This document shows, piece by piece, positions 12,201-15,460 of a stretch of DNA of 15,460 nucleotides. This DNA comes from Chloromonas sp. AAM2 (taxonomy: Eukaryota > Chlorophyta > Chlorophyceae > Chlamydomonadales > Chlamydomonadaceae). The DNA is taken from positions 1,366 through 16,825 of the forward strand of contig QAXH01004499.1 of the NCBI GenBank assembly GCA_004335635.1, in the 5' to 3' direction. Under the pieces are notes generated by a model. It ran no database searches. It was not told the origin of the DNA and worked only from the letters and a program-made list of their open reading frames with translations. Each line of letters opens with the position of its first letter. The stretch's first letter is position 1. A program made the translations under genes and the position numbers.

Positions 12201-15200
12201 AGGAACAGGACAATGCAGAAAAGGGGTGCAGAGAATGGCGTGATTTGCAGTCTGTGAGTCCGTCACTGATACTGTCATGGCTTAATTGAGCACCGCAGTT
12301 TTCTGGTGCCCACGGACATGGTGCTGGTGTAGCTCATGCTAAGCATTCCAGTCCATAACCCTTGACACCTGTGTGTGCGCTGTCCGTAGCATGTGCTGTG
12401 ACCCCGTGTCCAGCAGTGCCCGGATGAGCTGCAGTGCGGTGGAGAGCAGCGGCGGCGGGGGCACGCAGGAGGGGCCCAGCTGGCCCGAGCCGGGCTGTGG
12501 GGCGGGGGCGGCCGCACTGGCCATGGCACCGGGAAGAGACTTCTCCAGGTAACTGGCCTGCAGACGGGACATATCGACAGAAGGACATGAGAGGACAAGG
12601 TGCACTGTATCGTAAACAAAAGTATCATGGTGGCGTACACAAACAGCATGCATTCAACACGCAAAATCATGAAAGATAACGCTTGCTGACATTTGCAACA
12701 CAGGTTGACACATAAGCCTGTCAGGCTACGACATCGAGCATGGCACATTGGCCTGTTCGTTAAGTGTACTCTGTCATCGCTCCCGCGAGCTCCTTGTACG
12801 TGAAGCATCTCACGTGTATGACATCCAGACGGGACAATCTGACAACCACGCTGATTGTCCTGGTGTGCAGACAAGGCGACCAAAGCATGGTCAGTCAATG
12901 TGTGTGGTGTACCTTGACATTAGCCATGGGCCACACGCGCACGGCCCGCGCCAACAACCCCATGGCCGACTGCTGCAGGAGTGCGCCCTCTTCGTCGCGA
13001 CTCCCAGCCCCGGCCCCGCTCCCGGCACCAGCCACACCCTCCGCCCCTGGCCCATACTGCAGCACCAGCCGCATCAACGCACTGCACAGCTGATCCTGCA
13101 TGGCGGGAGTGAACCGCCACCCAGCCGGCATGTCGAACCCCGCCATACCGCCACCGTTACCACCGCTCCCGCCACCAGCCCCATTGCCGCTTGAGCGTGC
13201 AGTGCCTGGTGCGCTTCCAGGCACGTCTAGAGACCCGTCTGCTGCGTTGCTGGGGGCCTTGGAAGGCGGTAGGCTCTGGGTGCCATCCCCACTGGAGCGC
13301 ATTGCAACATCACCTGTAGGTGGCAAAACGGTGAGCCAATCAACACCTCCCATTAACACTTAACACTTCCTATTAAACCTCCAACGGAAAAGCTTCTGCA
13401 ATTACTGGCACACCCGATAAGCAGACAATGGCAACGCTCAGGCCCAGAATGGTCATTGTGATACTGAGATGGCAAAGTGCACTTGGCCTAAATGAAGTCC
13501 GGCACATTGAATGCCACATCCTAAGCATGGGCGTACAAGGGCCGCTCCAGCTGTCAACACTGTGATGGTGTACACAGGCTGCTGGGCCCACCTGCTGCTG
13601 CGGCTCCCGGCCCCTCCCCTCCCGCCTGTGCAGTCGCAGCGGCCAATGCGGATGCCTCCCCCTCTGTCTTAACAGCCTTAGAGGGCGGTGCGCCGCTGTC
13701 ACCTCCATCGCTACCATCGCGCTCACGCTTGATGCCTGGGTAGGTCAAAGAAACAATGCCCAAACGGTGTGGTGTATACATCGTATTATAGCACTGACGT
13801 ATACTTGAGGGGTCAGGGGCTGTGAGACTGGTATCATGCAAACCCAAGCAGCCCAGGCATAGCTACTAGTCACACCGAGAGGTCCGTCAGGTCTTCCAGA
13901 GAAAATCTGGCAGTCGACTGCCACCTGATTTGATACACGCACGAGGCAAGGAACAAGGCCATGTTGGGCAGGTGAAAACCAGCCAGAGGCACGTCCGCCT
14001 TGCCCTACATGCCGGCATACACACACACGCCCACATGCCCCTCCAGAGCACCGGACCACAGAGCATCAGAACACCATGTCCTCCTCAGCCCTTACCGAGC
14101 CACTCACCCACTATCGTGCCCGCAGTAGCAGCCGGTGCCTGTGGTTCCTGCTGTCCCCCTGCCGCTGCAGAGGCCGATGCTGCCTCCTCCCAGCCTATGA
14201 GGAGCGACACCAGGTCCACACTCAACCGCTTGGAGTCGACCGTGCTGTTGGGCGCCAGGATAAGCCTGAACGCACGGGCGAGAGATAGAGAGAGATGATA
14301 TGAATAGGTGCACGCACTGGCAAGGCAGAGGGGCCAGGAATATAAGTGTGAGTTCTTCCAGTGCATACAACAGGAGGGAGAGAGGGAGAGGGAGTCAGAA
14401 ACAAAATGAGTAAGGCTGCGTGCGGCCTTGATAAGCTTGCATGCTTGCGTACAACACCACATCCTGGTCATAAGCGTGATACTACTTGGAAACTATTCAA
14501 CAGATGCCGGTGAGTGGATCCCTTGCCCGATGCGCCGTACTAAACTGGCAGGGACCCCTGACGTGCTGCGTGTGACCTCACAATATGATTGGACTTGAGG
14601 CCTAAGACCTCACGCCTCTGCTCACACCCACCACCAGCGGAATCCTACACCTCACTTACATGCTTGCTCCTAACCCAAGCAGTGCTCACAACCTAAGCAG
14701 TGCTCCTAGCCACACTGCCCACTCCACACACTCACTTAATTGCTGTTTGCGTGATGCTCGACACGAAGAGTGACCTGTACGGGTAGAGGCAGTGCGCCTG
14801 CCTGAGCATGAGCTGCCACACGTGTGCCTGGTGGGGTCCGGCGTCGTCCAGCGCCTTCTTCACGCACTTGACCCACTTGCCGCCAGCACTGGAGACTGTG
14901 CCTGCAAAGGGAATGGAGCGAATTGCAAACGGCGTGCGTCTTGGTGTGGTTGGAGTGAATCAACCAGTACACTAGCTGGTACAGTCACGTGTCACAAGGC
15001 AAAGGCTTCCAGCTCTTAGACAACGCCATGCATGCATATCCCAGGTTCCTTCCCTGGCTGAACTTCAATCAGTAGTGTTGGCGCTGTGCTGGTTCAGTTG
15101 GCTCCAACTGCTCCCAGATACTCGCAAATCTGCAGCAGCTACAGCTGTCAGTGCCATGTGACTGGAGCAGCTCCACCTCATGCAGTTCTACCATGTGTTA

Positions 15201-15314
15201 AGTGTGCTATGGCCGCCTACCTGTGACTGGGTCCGCCACCGCTAGGAATCTCCTCTCCGTGAGGATGGGCATGAGCACGTCCAGCGCCTGTCGCACCGCC
15301 AAGCGCTTGATCTC
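113..15314 (-). CDS. TRA1: Tra1/TRRAP-like SAGA/NuA4 scaffold protein, partial (31 exons; both gene ends outside window)
   Basis: This is a PIKK-family protein that recruits activators to the SAGA and NuA4 histone acetyltransferase complexes in the nucleus; in known members the kinase fold is catalytically dead. Exons in transcript order: 15221-15314, 14736-14901, 14108-14265, 13592-13735, 12913-13313, 12369-12557, 11515-11628, 10732-10945, 9990-10198, 9582-9725, 9261-9337, 8966-9089, 8514-8697, 7843-8262, 7434-7561, 7045-7128, 6340-6519, 5864-6019, 5370-5528, 4904-5083, 4343-4573, 3857-4027, 3495-3599, 2950-3177, 2677-2766, 2098-2298, 1625-1741, 1235-1313, 909-1036, 493-627, 113-243. Phases agree at every junction. 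Identity rests on TRRAP signatures recalled from the human protein: EEDMLCGLWRKRC (human EEDMWAGLWQKRC), SKSLNHWDTLAEY (human SKELNQWEALTEY), a TWRQR...HWQDVLVWR block (human TWRNR...HWSSIFMWR), WLAWLPQLL (human WLAWIPQLL) and LFYPLR (human VYFPIR). The segment covers the distal HEAT solenoid and most of FAT, a little under half of a usual 3,800-residue protein. ATM, ATR and TOR lack these motifs. Confidence 0.93.
493..627 (-). CDS. TRA1: Tra1 exon 30 of window (FAT C-terminal part)
   Basis: Encodes VLRTKWPALQASLETLVSEL, GSRFSPRQEERLLAVVAALL and HRCYK, comparable in position with human EVLRQLQQGLAKCYSVAFEK. Acceptor CCTGCAG|GTC, donor TACAAG|GTAAGTG; 45 codons, phase 0. Confidence 0.87.
909..1036 (-). 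CDS. TRA1: Tra1 exon 29 of window (coiled coil)
   Basis: Encodes AIVASLRTAQREAQQQTAAL, QQLDQGRQAEAAAFEAG and REVNE, a predicted amphipathic coil rich in Gln, Ala and Glu. Acceptor GGTTTCAG|AC, donor AATGAG|GTAGGG; 128 nt. It sits where human TRRAP has its LLSSLEGIVDQMVWFRENWH helices. Confidence 0.8.
1235..1313 (-). CDS. TRA1: Tra1 exon 28 of window (linker)
   Basis: Encodes AAQHKYTAAQVAAGGDQTVL then ANDPEA. Little family similarity is visible. It is supported by a good acceptor (CCCGCAG|GCT), a strong donor (GCTA|GTGAGTAAG) and by frame: the phase-1 A pairs with AC at the start of the next exon, and without this exon the flanking exons do not join in frame. Confidence 0.75.
1625..1741 (-). 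CDS. TRA1: Tra1 exon 27 of window (FAT)
   Basis: Encodes ALFYPLRVFLLALRDALARL followed by a Gln-rich coil HSEMRQRQQLLQQAQQAAQ. With the previous exon it gives PQALFYPLR, matching human PQAVYFPIR. Acceptor TGACACAG|GCT, donor GCGCAG|GTAGGA; 39 codons, phase 0. Confidence 0.93.
2096..2097 (-). promoter_or_regulatory. GC 5' splice site (GC-AG intron 1742-2097)
   Basis: On the minus strand the exon end reads CCGCAG|GCAAGTG, exactly the strong CAG|GCAAGT consensus typical of U2-type GC-AG introns. Frame and homology (PQ-ALFYPLR) fix the junction. Confidence 0.88.
2098..2298 (-). CDS. TRA1: Tra1 exon 26 of window (FAT; GC donor)
   Basis: Encodes a Gly-rich lead (AAALAANGGPTGGWTNLVGS), then DLPVWVWLAWLPQLLMSLPR and VRPILQQLAASAPQ. 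Human has VPPIQWLAWIPQLLTCLVGS and LLNLISQVGRVYPQ. The Gly-rich lead of roughly 25 residues appears to be an insert relative to human. Acceptor GTGCTCAG|GCC. The donor is CCGCAG|GCAAGTG, a textbook GC donor with no GT alternative at the homologous position. Confidence 0.94.
2677..2766 (-). CDS. TRA1: Tra1 exon 25 of window (FAT)
   Basis: Encodes GVRLGASSARALIPRLLCQL then SFDNDASSAQ, matching human SRKYLAKVLWLLSFDDDKNTL. Acceptor TGTCGCAG|GGT, donor GCACAG|GTTGGC; 30 codons, phase 0. Confidence 0.93.
2836..2949 (-). repeat. Degenerate GGGTAAG repeats in intron, next to exon 24 donor
   Basis: On the minus strand, units like CAGGGTAAGGCCAGG and TAGGGTAAGGCTAG recur, with three GGGTAAG occurrences, just downstream of the true donor at 2948-2949. 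Each carries a GTAAG core that resembles a 5' splice site. No coding signal. Confidence 0.6.
2950..3177 (-). CDS. TRA1: Tra1 exon 24 of window (FAT)
   Basis: Encodes PHHQCELYRLKGCILASLKD, AAHTGYSTALHL and SAEAWVSWSQLCDEQWE, matching human AEFYALKGMFLAQINKSEEA and VKAWAMWGDYLE. These are TPR-like FAT helices. Acceptor TCCTGCAG|CCA, donor CTGCAG|GTGAGG; 76 codons, phase 0. Confidence 0.95.
3495..3599 (-). CDS. TRA1: Tra1 exon 23 of window (FAT)
   Basis: Encodes AFVKIREQARAYLDKPNDLL then AGLNLLSTTNLDYFQ, matching human CFQKIRQQVKCYLQ and GLEVIESTNLKYF. Acceptor ATGCAG|GCG, donor TTCCAG|GTAACG; 35 codons, phase 0. Confidence 0.95.
3855..3856 (-). promoter_or_regulatory. Probable GC 5' splice site (GC-AG intron 3600-3856)
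   Basis: Minus strand reads GAG|GCGAGTG. It fits U1 pairing apart from the C at +2 and restores MEVQEAFVKIREQ. A GT site nine bases earlier is the competitor. Confidence 0.65.
3857..4027 (-). CDS. TRA1: Tra1 exon 22 of window (FAT; probable GC donor)
   Basis: Encodes AFTHLADSNPGLHQLGYRDK, AWAVNKLGAVATLHGLPETC and VLNTMYGFNAMEVQE, matching human IIQYGKIARKQGLVNVALDIL. Acceptor CTCCCAG|GCG. The best donor by frame and homology is CAGGAG|GCGAGTG, giving MEVQE-AFVKIREQ across the junction. An ordinary but weak donor, ATGGAG|GTGCAG, nine bases earlier would drop VQE and keep the frame. Confidence 0.88.
4343..4573 (-). CDS. TRA1: Tra1 exon 21 of window (FAT)
   Basis: Encodes VSLLQSFQQLVELRESMRVL, then ETRDVTTTWRQRTPNDWESL and VHWQDVLVWRNYVYNAIIK. 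Human has HDMKTVVKTWRNRLPIVSDD and LSHWSSIFMWRQHHYQAI. Acceptor CCCCCAG|GTA, donor ATCAAG|GTGAGG; 77 codons, phase 0. Confidence 0.96.
4904..5083 (-). CDS. TRA1: Tra1 exon 20 of window (FAT)
   Basis: Encodes EGLNSGRLSSDEASSPAMLA, RCYLTLHEGEYAAADARIS and ILRWWQLPDV, matching human MYRGYLAICHPEE and IREWRRLPHV. Acceptor GCGCACAG|GAG gives spacing equal to the human protein after WLK. A second in-frame acceptor, TCACAAG|GCT, would move the end to 5104 and add seven residues. Donor CCACAG|GTGGGG. Confidence 0.87.
5370..5528 (-). CDS. TRA1: Tra1 exon 19 of window (FAT)
   Basis: Encodes ACLWVEQWVSASKSLNHWDT, LAEYARS and ELAVESAWRLNDWPWLK, matching human LWEDHWIRCSKELNQWEALTEY and LVLECAWRVSNWTAMK. 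Acceptor CCCCAG|GTG, donor CTAAAG|GTTTGG; 53 codons, phase 0. Confidence 0.95.
5864..6019 (-). CDS. TRA1: Tra1 exon 18 of window (FAT)
   Basis: Encodes VSEEDMLCGLWRKRCTSEVT followed by RTALWLLQTGQVESAEELL. The EEDMxxGLWxKRC block is one of the strongest TRRAP signatures. Acceptor CTTGTAG|GTG, donor ATACAG|GTGCGC; 52 codons, phase 0. Confidence 0.95.
6340..6519 (-). CDS. TRA1: Tra1 exon 17 of window (start of FAT region)
   Basis: Encodes ALLDGIAVCQPQPKISPEII, then FLGKTYNAW...PLLESHCVMFPQD and FDALGQLYHL. Human has VLKYLGKTHNLW...LMLEHQA and LDSLAELYSLL. Acceptor TCCCGCAG|GCA, donor CATCTG|GTAGGA; 60 codons, phase 0. Confidence 0.93.
6520..7044 (-). other. 525-nt intron, mostly repeat-filled
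   Basis: Apart from the tandem repeats it holds a GGCA tetranucleotide run near 6605-6620. No exon or gene was seen in it. Confidence 0.6.
6716..7050 (-). repeat. About four tandem repeats of ~71-114 bp copying an exon/5' splice-site junction
   Basis: On the plus strand, GATG anchors occur at 6716, 6830, 6901, 6976 and 7051, the last inside exon 16. Spacings are 114, 71, 75 and 75. Shared blocks are GATG-(5)-GCTGG, CCTAGCCTA-CACTGCC and CACTGCCTACAGCTGCC followed by CACC. On the minus strand, each unit includes a version of the exon 16 end (CCCAACATCA..CAG|G) followed by intron-start sequence. The first unit is longer by about 40 bp of extra sequence. Confidence 0.75.
7045..7128 (-). CDS. 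TRA1: Tra1 exon 16 of window
   Basis: Encodes VQLAKPLISLLSKEWHHRQA TLRPNIIQ, comparable with the human segment ending in HQVQRDCQPSALNCFVEA. Acceptor TCTTCAG|GTC, donor ATCCAG|GTCAGTG; 28 codons. Its last bases and donor are echoed several times in the downstream intron (6716-7050). Confidence 0.88.
7352..7392. repeat. CA-rich simple repeat in intron
   Basis: Interrupted ACACACAA units on the plus strand, 40-80 bases downstream (in transcript order) of the exon 15 donor. Confidence 0.75.
7434..7561 (-). CDS. TRA1: Tra1 exon 15 of window (end of HEAT region)
   Basis: Encodes GLRVRDMMLAVREYLHADTG then MAYHLWVLMFPIVWATLEKG. The HLWVLMFPIVW block matches human KTWVQLFPRLWKIL. Acceptor CCTCTAG|GC, donor CAGCAG|GTGCGA; 128 nt, phase 1 in and phase 0 out. 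Confidence 0.9.
7843..8262 (-). CDS. TRA1: Tra1 exon 14 of window (long Ala/Gly-rich disordered linker)
   Basis: The longest exon here (420 nt). It starts KPDPEGASVKLENGIKQEPM, continues through about 80 mostly Ala/Gly/Pro residues, then a helical end SDVLPEVLELVQRHTDFLK that matches human LTNRHDKFLDTLREV. IKQEP corresponds in position to VKQEP in the human linker. Acceptor CTCTGCAG|TG, donor TTTCAG|GTGCGC; phase 1 at both ends. Confidence 0.87.
8514..8697 (-). CDS. TRA1: Tra1 exon 13 of window (HEAT and linker)
   Basis: Encodes DLLLAVLKEEDDILLAFNSS, then LPNTKQNIYSPLLHMLHQR and an Ala/Gln/Pro-rich tail. The opening follows on from FWLKHAL exactly as ELLLAV follows FWIKQCI in human TRRAP. 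Acceptor AATGCAG|GAT, donor GCTGAAG|GTAAGG; phase-1 G out. Confidence 0.88.
8966..9089 (-). CDS. TRA1: Tra1 exon 12 of window (HEAT)
   Basis: Encodes RDFFNLYHNHVPATLFDRLF then FIINQHEWENMAGQFWLKHAL, matching human KFFEVFDNSMKRRVYERLL...NWEAMGNHFWIKQCI. The acceptor CACTCAG|G directly abuts a GAGT/CACT microsatellite. Donor CGCTG|GTGAGAG; 124 nt. Confidence 0.92.
9091..9132. repeat. GAGT microsatellite abutting the exon 12 acceptor
   Basis: TGAG/TGAA units on the plus strand. On the transcript strand this is a CACT/CATT run that ends in the acceptor CACTCAG|G, so it forms the pyrimidine-rich part of the splice site. Confidence 0.85.
9261..9337 (-). CDS. TRA1: Tra1 exon 11 of window (HEAT)
   Basis: Encodes ELRGEVFARVERAFMHGLRA SNPTL, matching human ELTAKLEPAFLSGLRCAQPLIR. 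Acceptor CGTTCCAG|GAG, donor CTCAG|GTGAGG; 77 nt, leaving AG that forms Arg with the first base of the next exon. Confidence 0.9.
9582..9725 (-). CDS. TRA1: Tra1 exon 10 of window (HEAT)
   Basis: Encodes GSLSIKEAILLCQRMGLLTQ through VDLAYLHLLKKMCTSAHVAT, equivalent to human TPTLREKSILLVKMMTYIEK...NAQFLDLVNYVY. Acceptor CCCACAG|GGC, donor GCAACT|GTAAGTG; 48 codons, phase 0. Confidence 0.9.
9867..9892 (+). repeat. G-quadruplex-capable G-rich tract with TTGGGG units
   Basis: Five G runs of three or four, separated by one or two bases, on the plus (template) strand inside an intron. Two exact TTGGGG units occur. This is too short for an interstitial telomere. Confidence 0.7.
9990..10198 (-). CDS. 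TRA1: Tra1 exon 9 of window (HEAT)
   Basis: Encodes YCTLNWALSRCMRLCAPRVL through LVLDYLNVMDRWL and TQPYPEQE. It corresponds to human LVMLSLELVKTRLAVMSMEM...KILRAVVKIVEEWV. Acceptor ATGTGCAG|AG, donor CAAGAG|GTAAAT. The leading AG needs a phase-1 partner, which exon 8 provides. Confidence 0.88.
10350..10369 (-). repeat. Duplicate of a 5' splice-site region (pair of 10561-10580)
   Basis: These 20 bases match 10561-10580 at 18 positions. Both copies place a GTSAGTGG donor-like start at the same point. They lie 211 bp apart in the intron between exons 8 and 9, another trace of local duplication. Confidence 0.75.
10581..10690 (-). pseudogene. Partial duplicate of the 3' half of exon 8 (possible alternative exon)
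   Basis: The minus strand reads PQQAAAAAPPARR then TVLGPPATPPGAAG, against QQAAAAAPPARR then SAPGPPATPPGEAG in exon 8. It ends in a usable donor, GCAGCAG|GTCAGTGG, at the homologous place and in the same phase. The 5' half is missing and the left part is a 10-bp repeat. It may be a relic or an alternative ending. Confidence 0.7.
10641..10690. repeat. Five tandem copies of a 10-bp unit
   Basis: CTGCTGCGGC repeated with only the last copy differing by one base. The period of 10 means copy-number change would shift the frame, which argues that this stretch is not constitutive coding sequence. Confidence 0.9.
10732..10945 (-). CDS. TRA1: Tra1 exon 8 of window (HEAT; intact copy of a partly duplicated exon)
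   Basis: Encodes VLSQLCCSLALLEEVSPLLA through VDLVPLLVRVLAKTTKEV, then an Ala/Pro-rich tail. Acceptor TTTGCAG|GTG, donor GAAGCAG|GTTCGTG, phase-1 G that joins AG of the next exon to give Glu. Related fragments lie on either side: the 5' half at 10993-11085 and the 3' half at 10581-10690. This is the only full copy, so I take it as the main exon. An alternative donor GCCAG|GTGAAG lies nine bases earlier in the transcript. Confidence 0.8.
10993..11085 (-). pseudogene. Partial duplicate of the 5' half of exon 8
   Basis: Minus strand reads VLCQLCCPLALLDEVSRFLP then STLMFNLVPLL, against VLSQLCCSLALLEEVSPLLA then PTTMVDLVPLL in exon 8. It keeps an acceptor (CTGTCCAG|GTG), but similarity stops abruptly after CTGTTG with no donor. 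About 20 of 31 residues are identical and many base differences are synonymous, so it looks like an old copy that was coding for a time. Confidence 0.72.
11086..11514 (-). other. Intron sequence between exons 7 and 8
   Basis: No gene seen. It holds a near-palindrome at 11445-11476 and several CACATG/CATGTG motifs. The rest of this intron, down to 10946, contains the exon 8 partial copy. Confidence 0.6.
11445..11476. repeat. Near-perfect inverted repeat in intron
   Basis: The left arm CATGTGT-GAG-GGCCACA and right arm TGTGGCCACACATG pair over 14 bases with a 3-base bulge and almost no loop. It could extrude as a hairpin. No link to any gene product is visible. Confidence 0.65.
11515..11628 (-). 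CDS. TRA1: Tra1 exon 7 of window (HEAT)
   Basis: Encodes VAVVSKTLDTTLRRHLAFAG followed by a Gly/Pro-rich tail ending GANPQ. It fits the human segment with PLQRGIAACMTC...LRAVHSLLS. Acceptor GCCCACAG|GTT, donor CCACAG|GTGGGTGG; 38 codons, phase 0. Confidence 0.8.
11629..12368 (-). other. Longest intron (740 nt), nothing recognised
   Basis: Lower GC content than the exons, with stops in all frames at short intervals. I see no exon consistent with the flanking phase-0 junctions, no RNA gene and no transposon ends. Confidence 0.6.
12369..12557 (-). CDS. TRA1: Tra1 exon 6 of window (HEAT)
   Basis: Encodes ASYLEKSLPG, an Ala/Pro-rich insert, then LLSTALQLIRALLDTGSQHM. The helical end corresponds to human GLEVLSFLLTVLQSPAI. 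Acceptor TCTGCAG|GCC, donor ACACAG|GTGTCA; 63 codons, phase 0 at both ends. Confidence 0.87.
12913..13313 (-). CDS. TRA1: Tra1 exon 5 of window (linker and HEAT helices)
   Basis: 401 nt. The first half is a Ser/Gly/Pro-rich linker with a GGGSGGNGGG run. The second half is helical (GWRFTPAMQDQLCSALMRLV, then LLQQSAMGLLARAVRVWP), matching human VVNFLIRVACQV...VNLLKTALRPDMWP. Acceptor CCTACAG|GT, donor GTCAAG|GTACAC. An internal GAGAGSG insert interrupts the helical pair. Confidence 0.87.
13592..13735 (-). CDS. TRA1: Tra1 exon 4 of window (charged disordered linker)
   Basis: Encodes GIKRERDGSDGGDSGAPPSK followed by AVKTEGEASA and an Ala/Gly run. Human TRRAP has a linker at the same place containing IKRG and EVKRF, so position and basic motifs agree although length and composition differ. 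Two psi-K-x-E motifs (IKRE, VKTE) are present. Acceptor ACCCAG|GC, donor GCAGCAG|GTGGGC; 144 nt, phase 1 in and out. Confidence 0.82.
14108..14265 (-). CDS. TRA1: Tra1 exon 3 of window (HEAT end and linker start)
   Basis: Encodes LAPNSTVDSKRLSVDLVSLL then IGWEE, matching human EQRRLAVDLSEVVIKWE. It runs on into a low-complexity Ala/Gln/Pro stretch (SASAAAGGQQEPQAPAATAG). Acceptor GTTCAG|G, donor GTGG|GTGAGTGG, 158 nt, leaving a phase-1 G. Confidence 0.9.
14266..14735 (-). other. Intron with purine runs and short direct repeats
   Basis: GAGAGA-type runs lie at 14280-14297 and 14371-14393, which are pyrimidine-rich on the transcript strand. CCTAASCMAGCAGTGCTC-like direct repeats lie near 14670-14710. 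A sequence similar to the exon 2 donor region occurs near 14650. No gene was seen. Confidence 0.55.
14736..14901 (-). CDS. TRA1: Tra1 exon 2 of window (HEAT)
   Basis: Starts with GC completing a Gly codon, then reads TVSSAGGKWVKCVKKALDDA through LYPYRSLFVSSITQTAI. This aligns with human HWTRKIIVEEG...YYPVRHHLVQHM. Acceptor CTTTGCAG|GC, donor TTAA|GTGAGTG. 166 nt, phase 1 in and phase 2 out. Confidence 0.88.
15221..15314 (-). CDS. TRA1: Tra1 exon 1 of window (HEAT)
   Basis: Encodes EIKRLAVRQALDVLMPIL and on to VADPVT, matching the family segment ending in VRQAM.ILTPA (human) or VKQALDILMPAL (plant, from memory). The donor is ACAG|GTAGGC, leaving a phase-1 G. The acceptor CACCAG|GAG follows a C/T tract, so I start the exon there. 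The same frame stays open upstream through the 61-bp repeats to about 15443, so the 5' boundary is uncertain. Confidence 0.75.
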
Positions 15315-15332
15315 CTGGTGACCGTGAGAGGG

Positions 15333-15460
15333 GGTGACAGCATGCTGTTGAACACCTGGGGCACATGGGGCACCAGTGACACGAGGTCGATGAGGTGACA
15401 GCATGCTGTTGAACACCTGGGGCACATGGGGCACCAGTGACACGAGGTCGATGAGGTGAC
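15333..15460 (-). repeat. 61-bp tandem repeat, two full copies plus a start of a third, running off the right edge
   Basis: The copies at 15333-15393 and 15394-15454 look identical, and 15455-15460 begins another. On the minus strand one frame reads HLIDLVSLVPHVPQVFNSML, which resembles the family segment with VLQVFHSLL just before exon 1. The period is not a multiple of three, so the second copy is read in a different frame. Confidence 0.85.

Noticed and set aside
12748..13194. 148-codon plus-strand open frame.
   Set aside because: Antisense to exon 5 and adjoining intron; composition is Pro/His-rich as expected of a shadow frame.
1..15460. A different PIKK such as ATM, ATR or TOR, or a novel multi-gene system.
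   Set aside because: FAT signatures (EEDMxxGLWxKRC, TWRxR, WLAWxPQLL) are specific to Tra1/TRRAP. All exons form one frame-consistent chain, leaving no space for other genes.

Overview
The window lies entirely inside one large, intron-rich nuclear gene on the minus strand. I read it as the Tra1/TRRAP gene: the scaffold, pseudokinase-family (PIKK) subunit of the SAGA and NuA4 histone acetyltransferase complexes. I can chain 31 exons (about 5.1 kb of coding sequence, roughly 1,710 codons), and the reading frame is preserved across every junction. Transcription runs from position 15460 towards position 1. Both ends of the gene are outside the window, so there is no start codon, stop codon, promoter or poly(A) site here.

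The sequence suggests a green alga of the volvocine/Chlamydomonadales type. Exons are GC-rich with G/C-ending codons. Nearly every exon is followed by an intron of about 170-740 nt. The protein carries Ala/Gly/Pro-rich linkers, and CA/GAGT/GGCA simple repeats are scattered through the introns. Taxonomy is an inference from style, not from a marker gene.

Layout in transcript order: 15460-13592 holds the distal HEAT solenoid and a charged linker. 13313-8514 holds further HEAT-type helices, including an exon with partial duplicates around 10.6-11.1 kb. 8262-7843 is a long disordered Ala-rich linker with an IKQEP motif that seems to match a VKQEP motif in human TRRAP. 7561-2098 covers the end of the HEAT region and the FAT domain, with the clearest family signatures. 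1741-113 is the C-terminal part of FAT running towards the FRB and kinase-like domain, which are not in the window.

I found no second gene, no RNA gene, no CRISPR array and no intact transposon, and no new multi-gene system. The interest lies in gene architecture: partial exon duplications, intronic tandem repeats that copy an exon/5' splice-site junction, probable GC-AG introns, a frame-altering 61-bp tandem repeat at the right edge, and clusters of SUMO-consensus motifs in disordered linkers. All exon borders come from splice consensus, frame and remembered family similarity; no transcript data were available.
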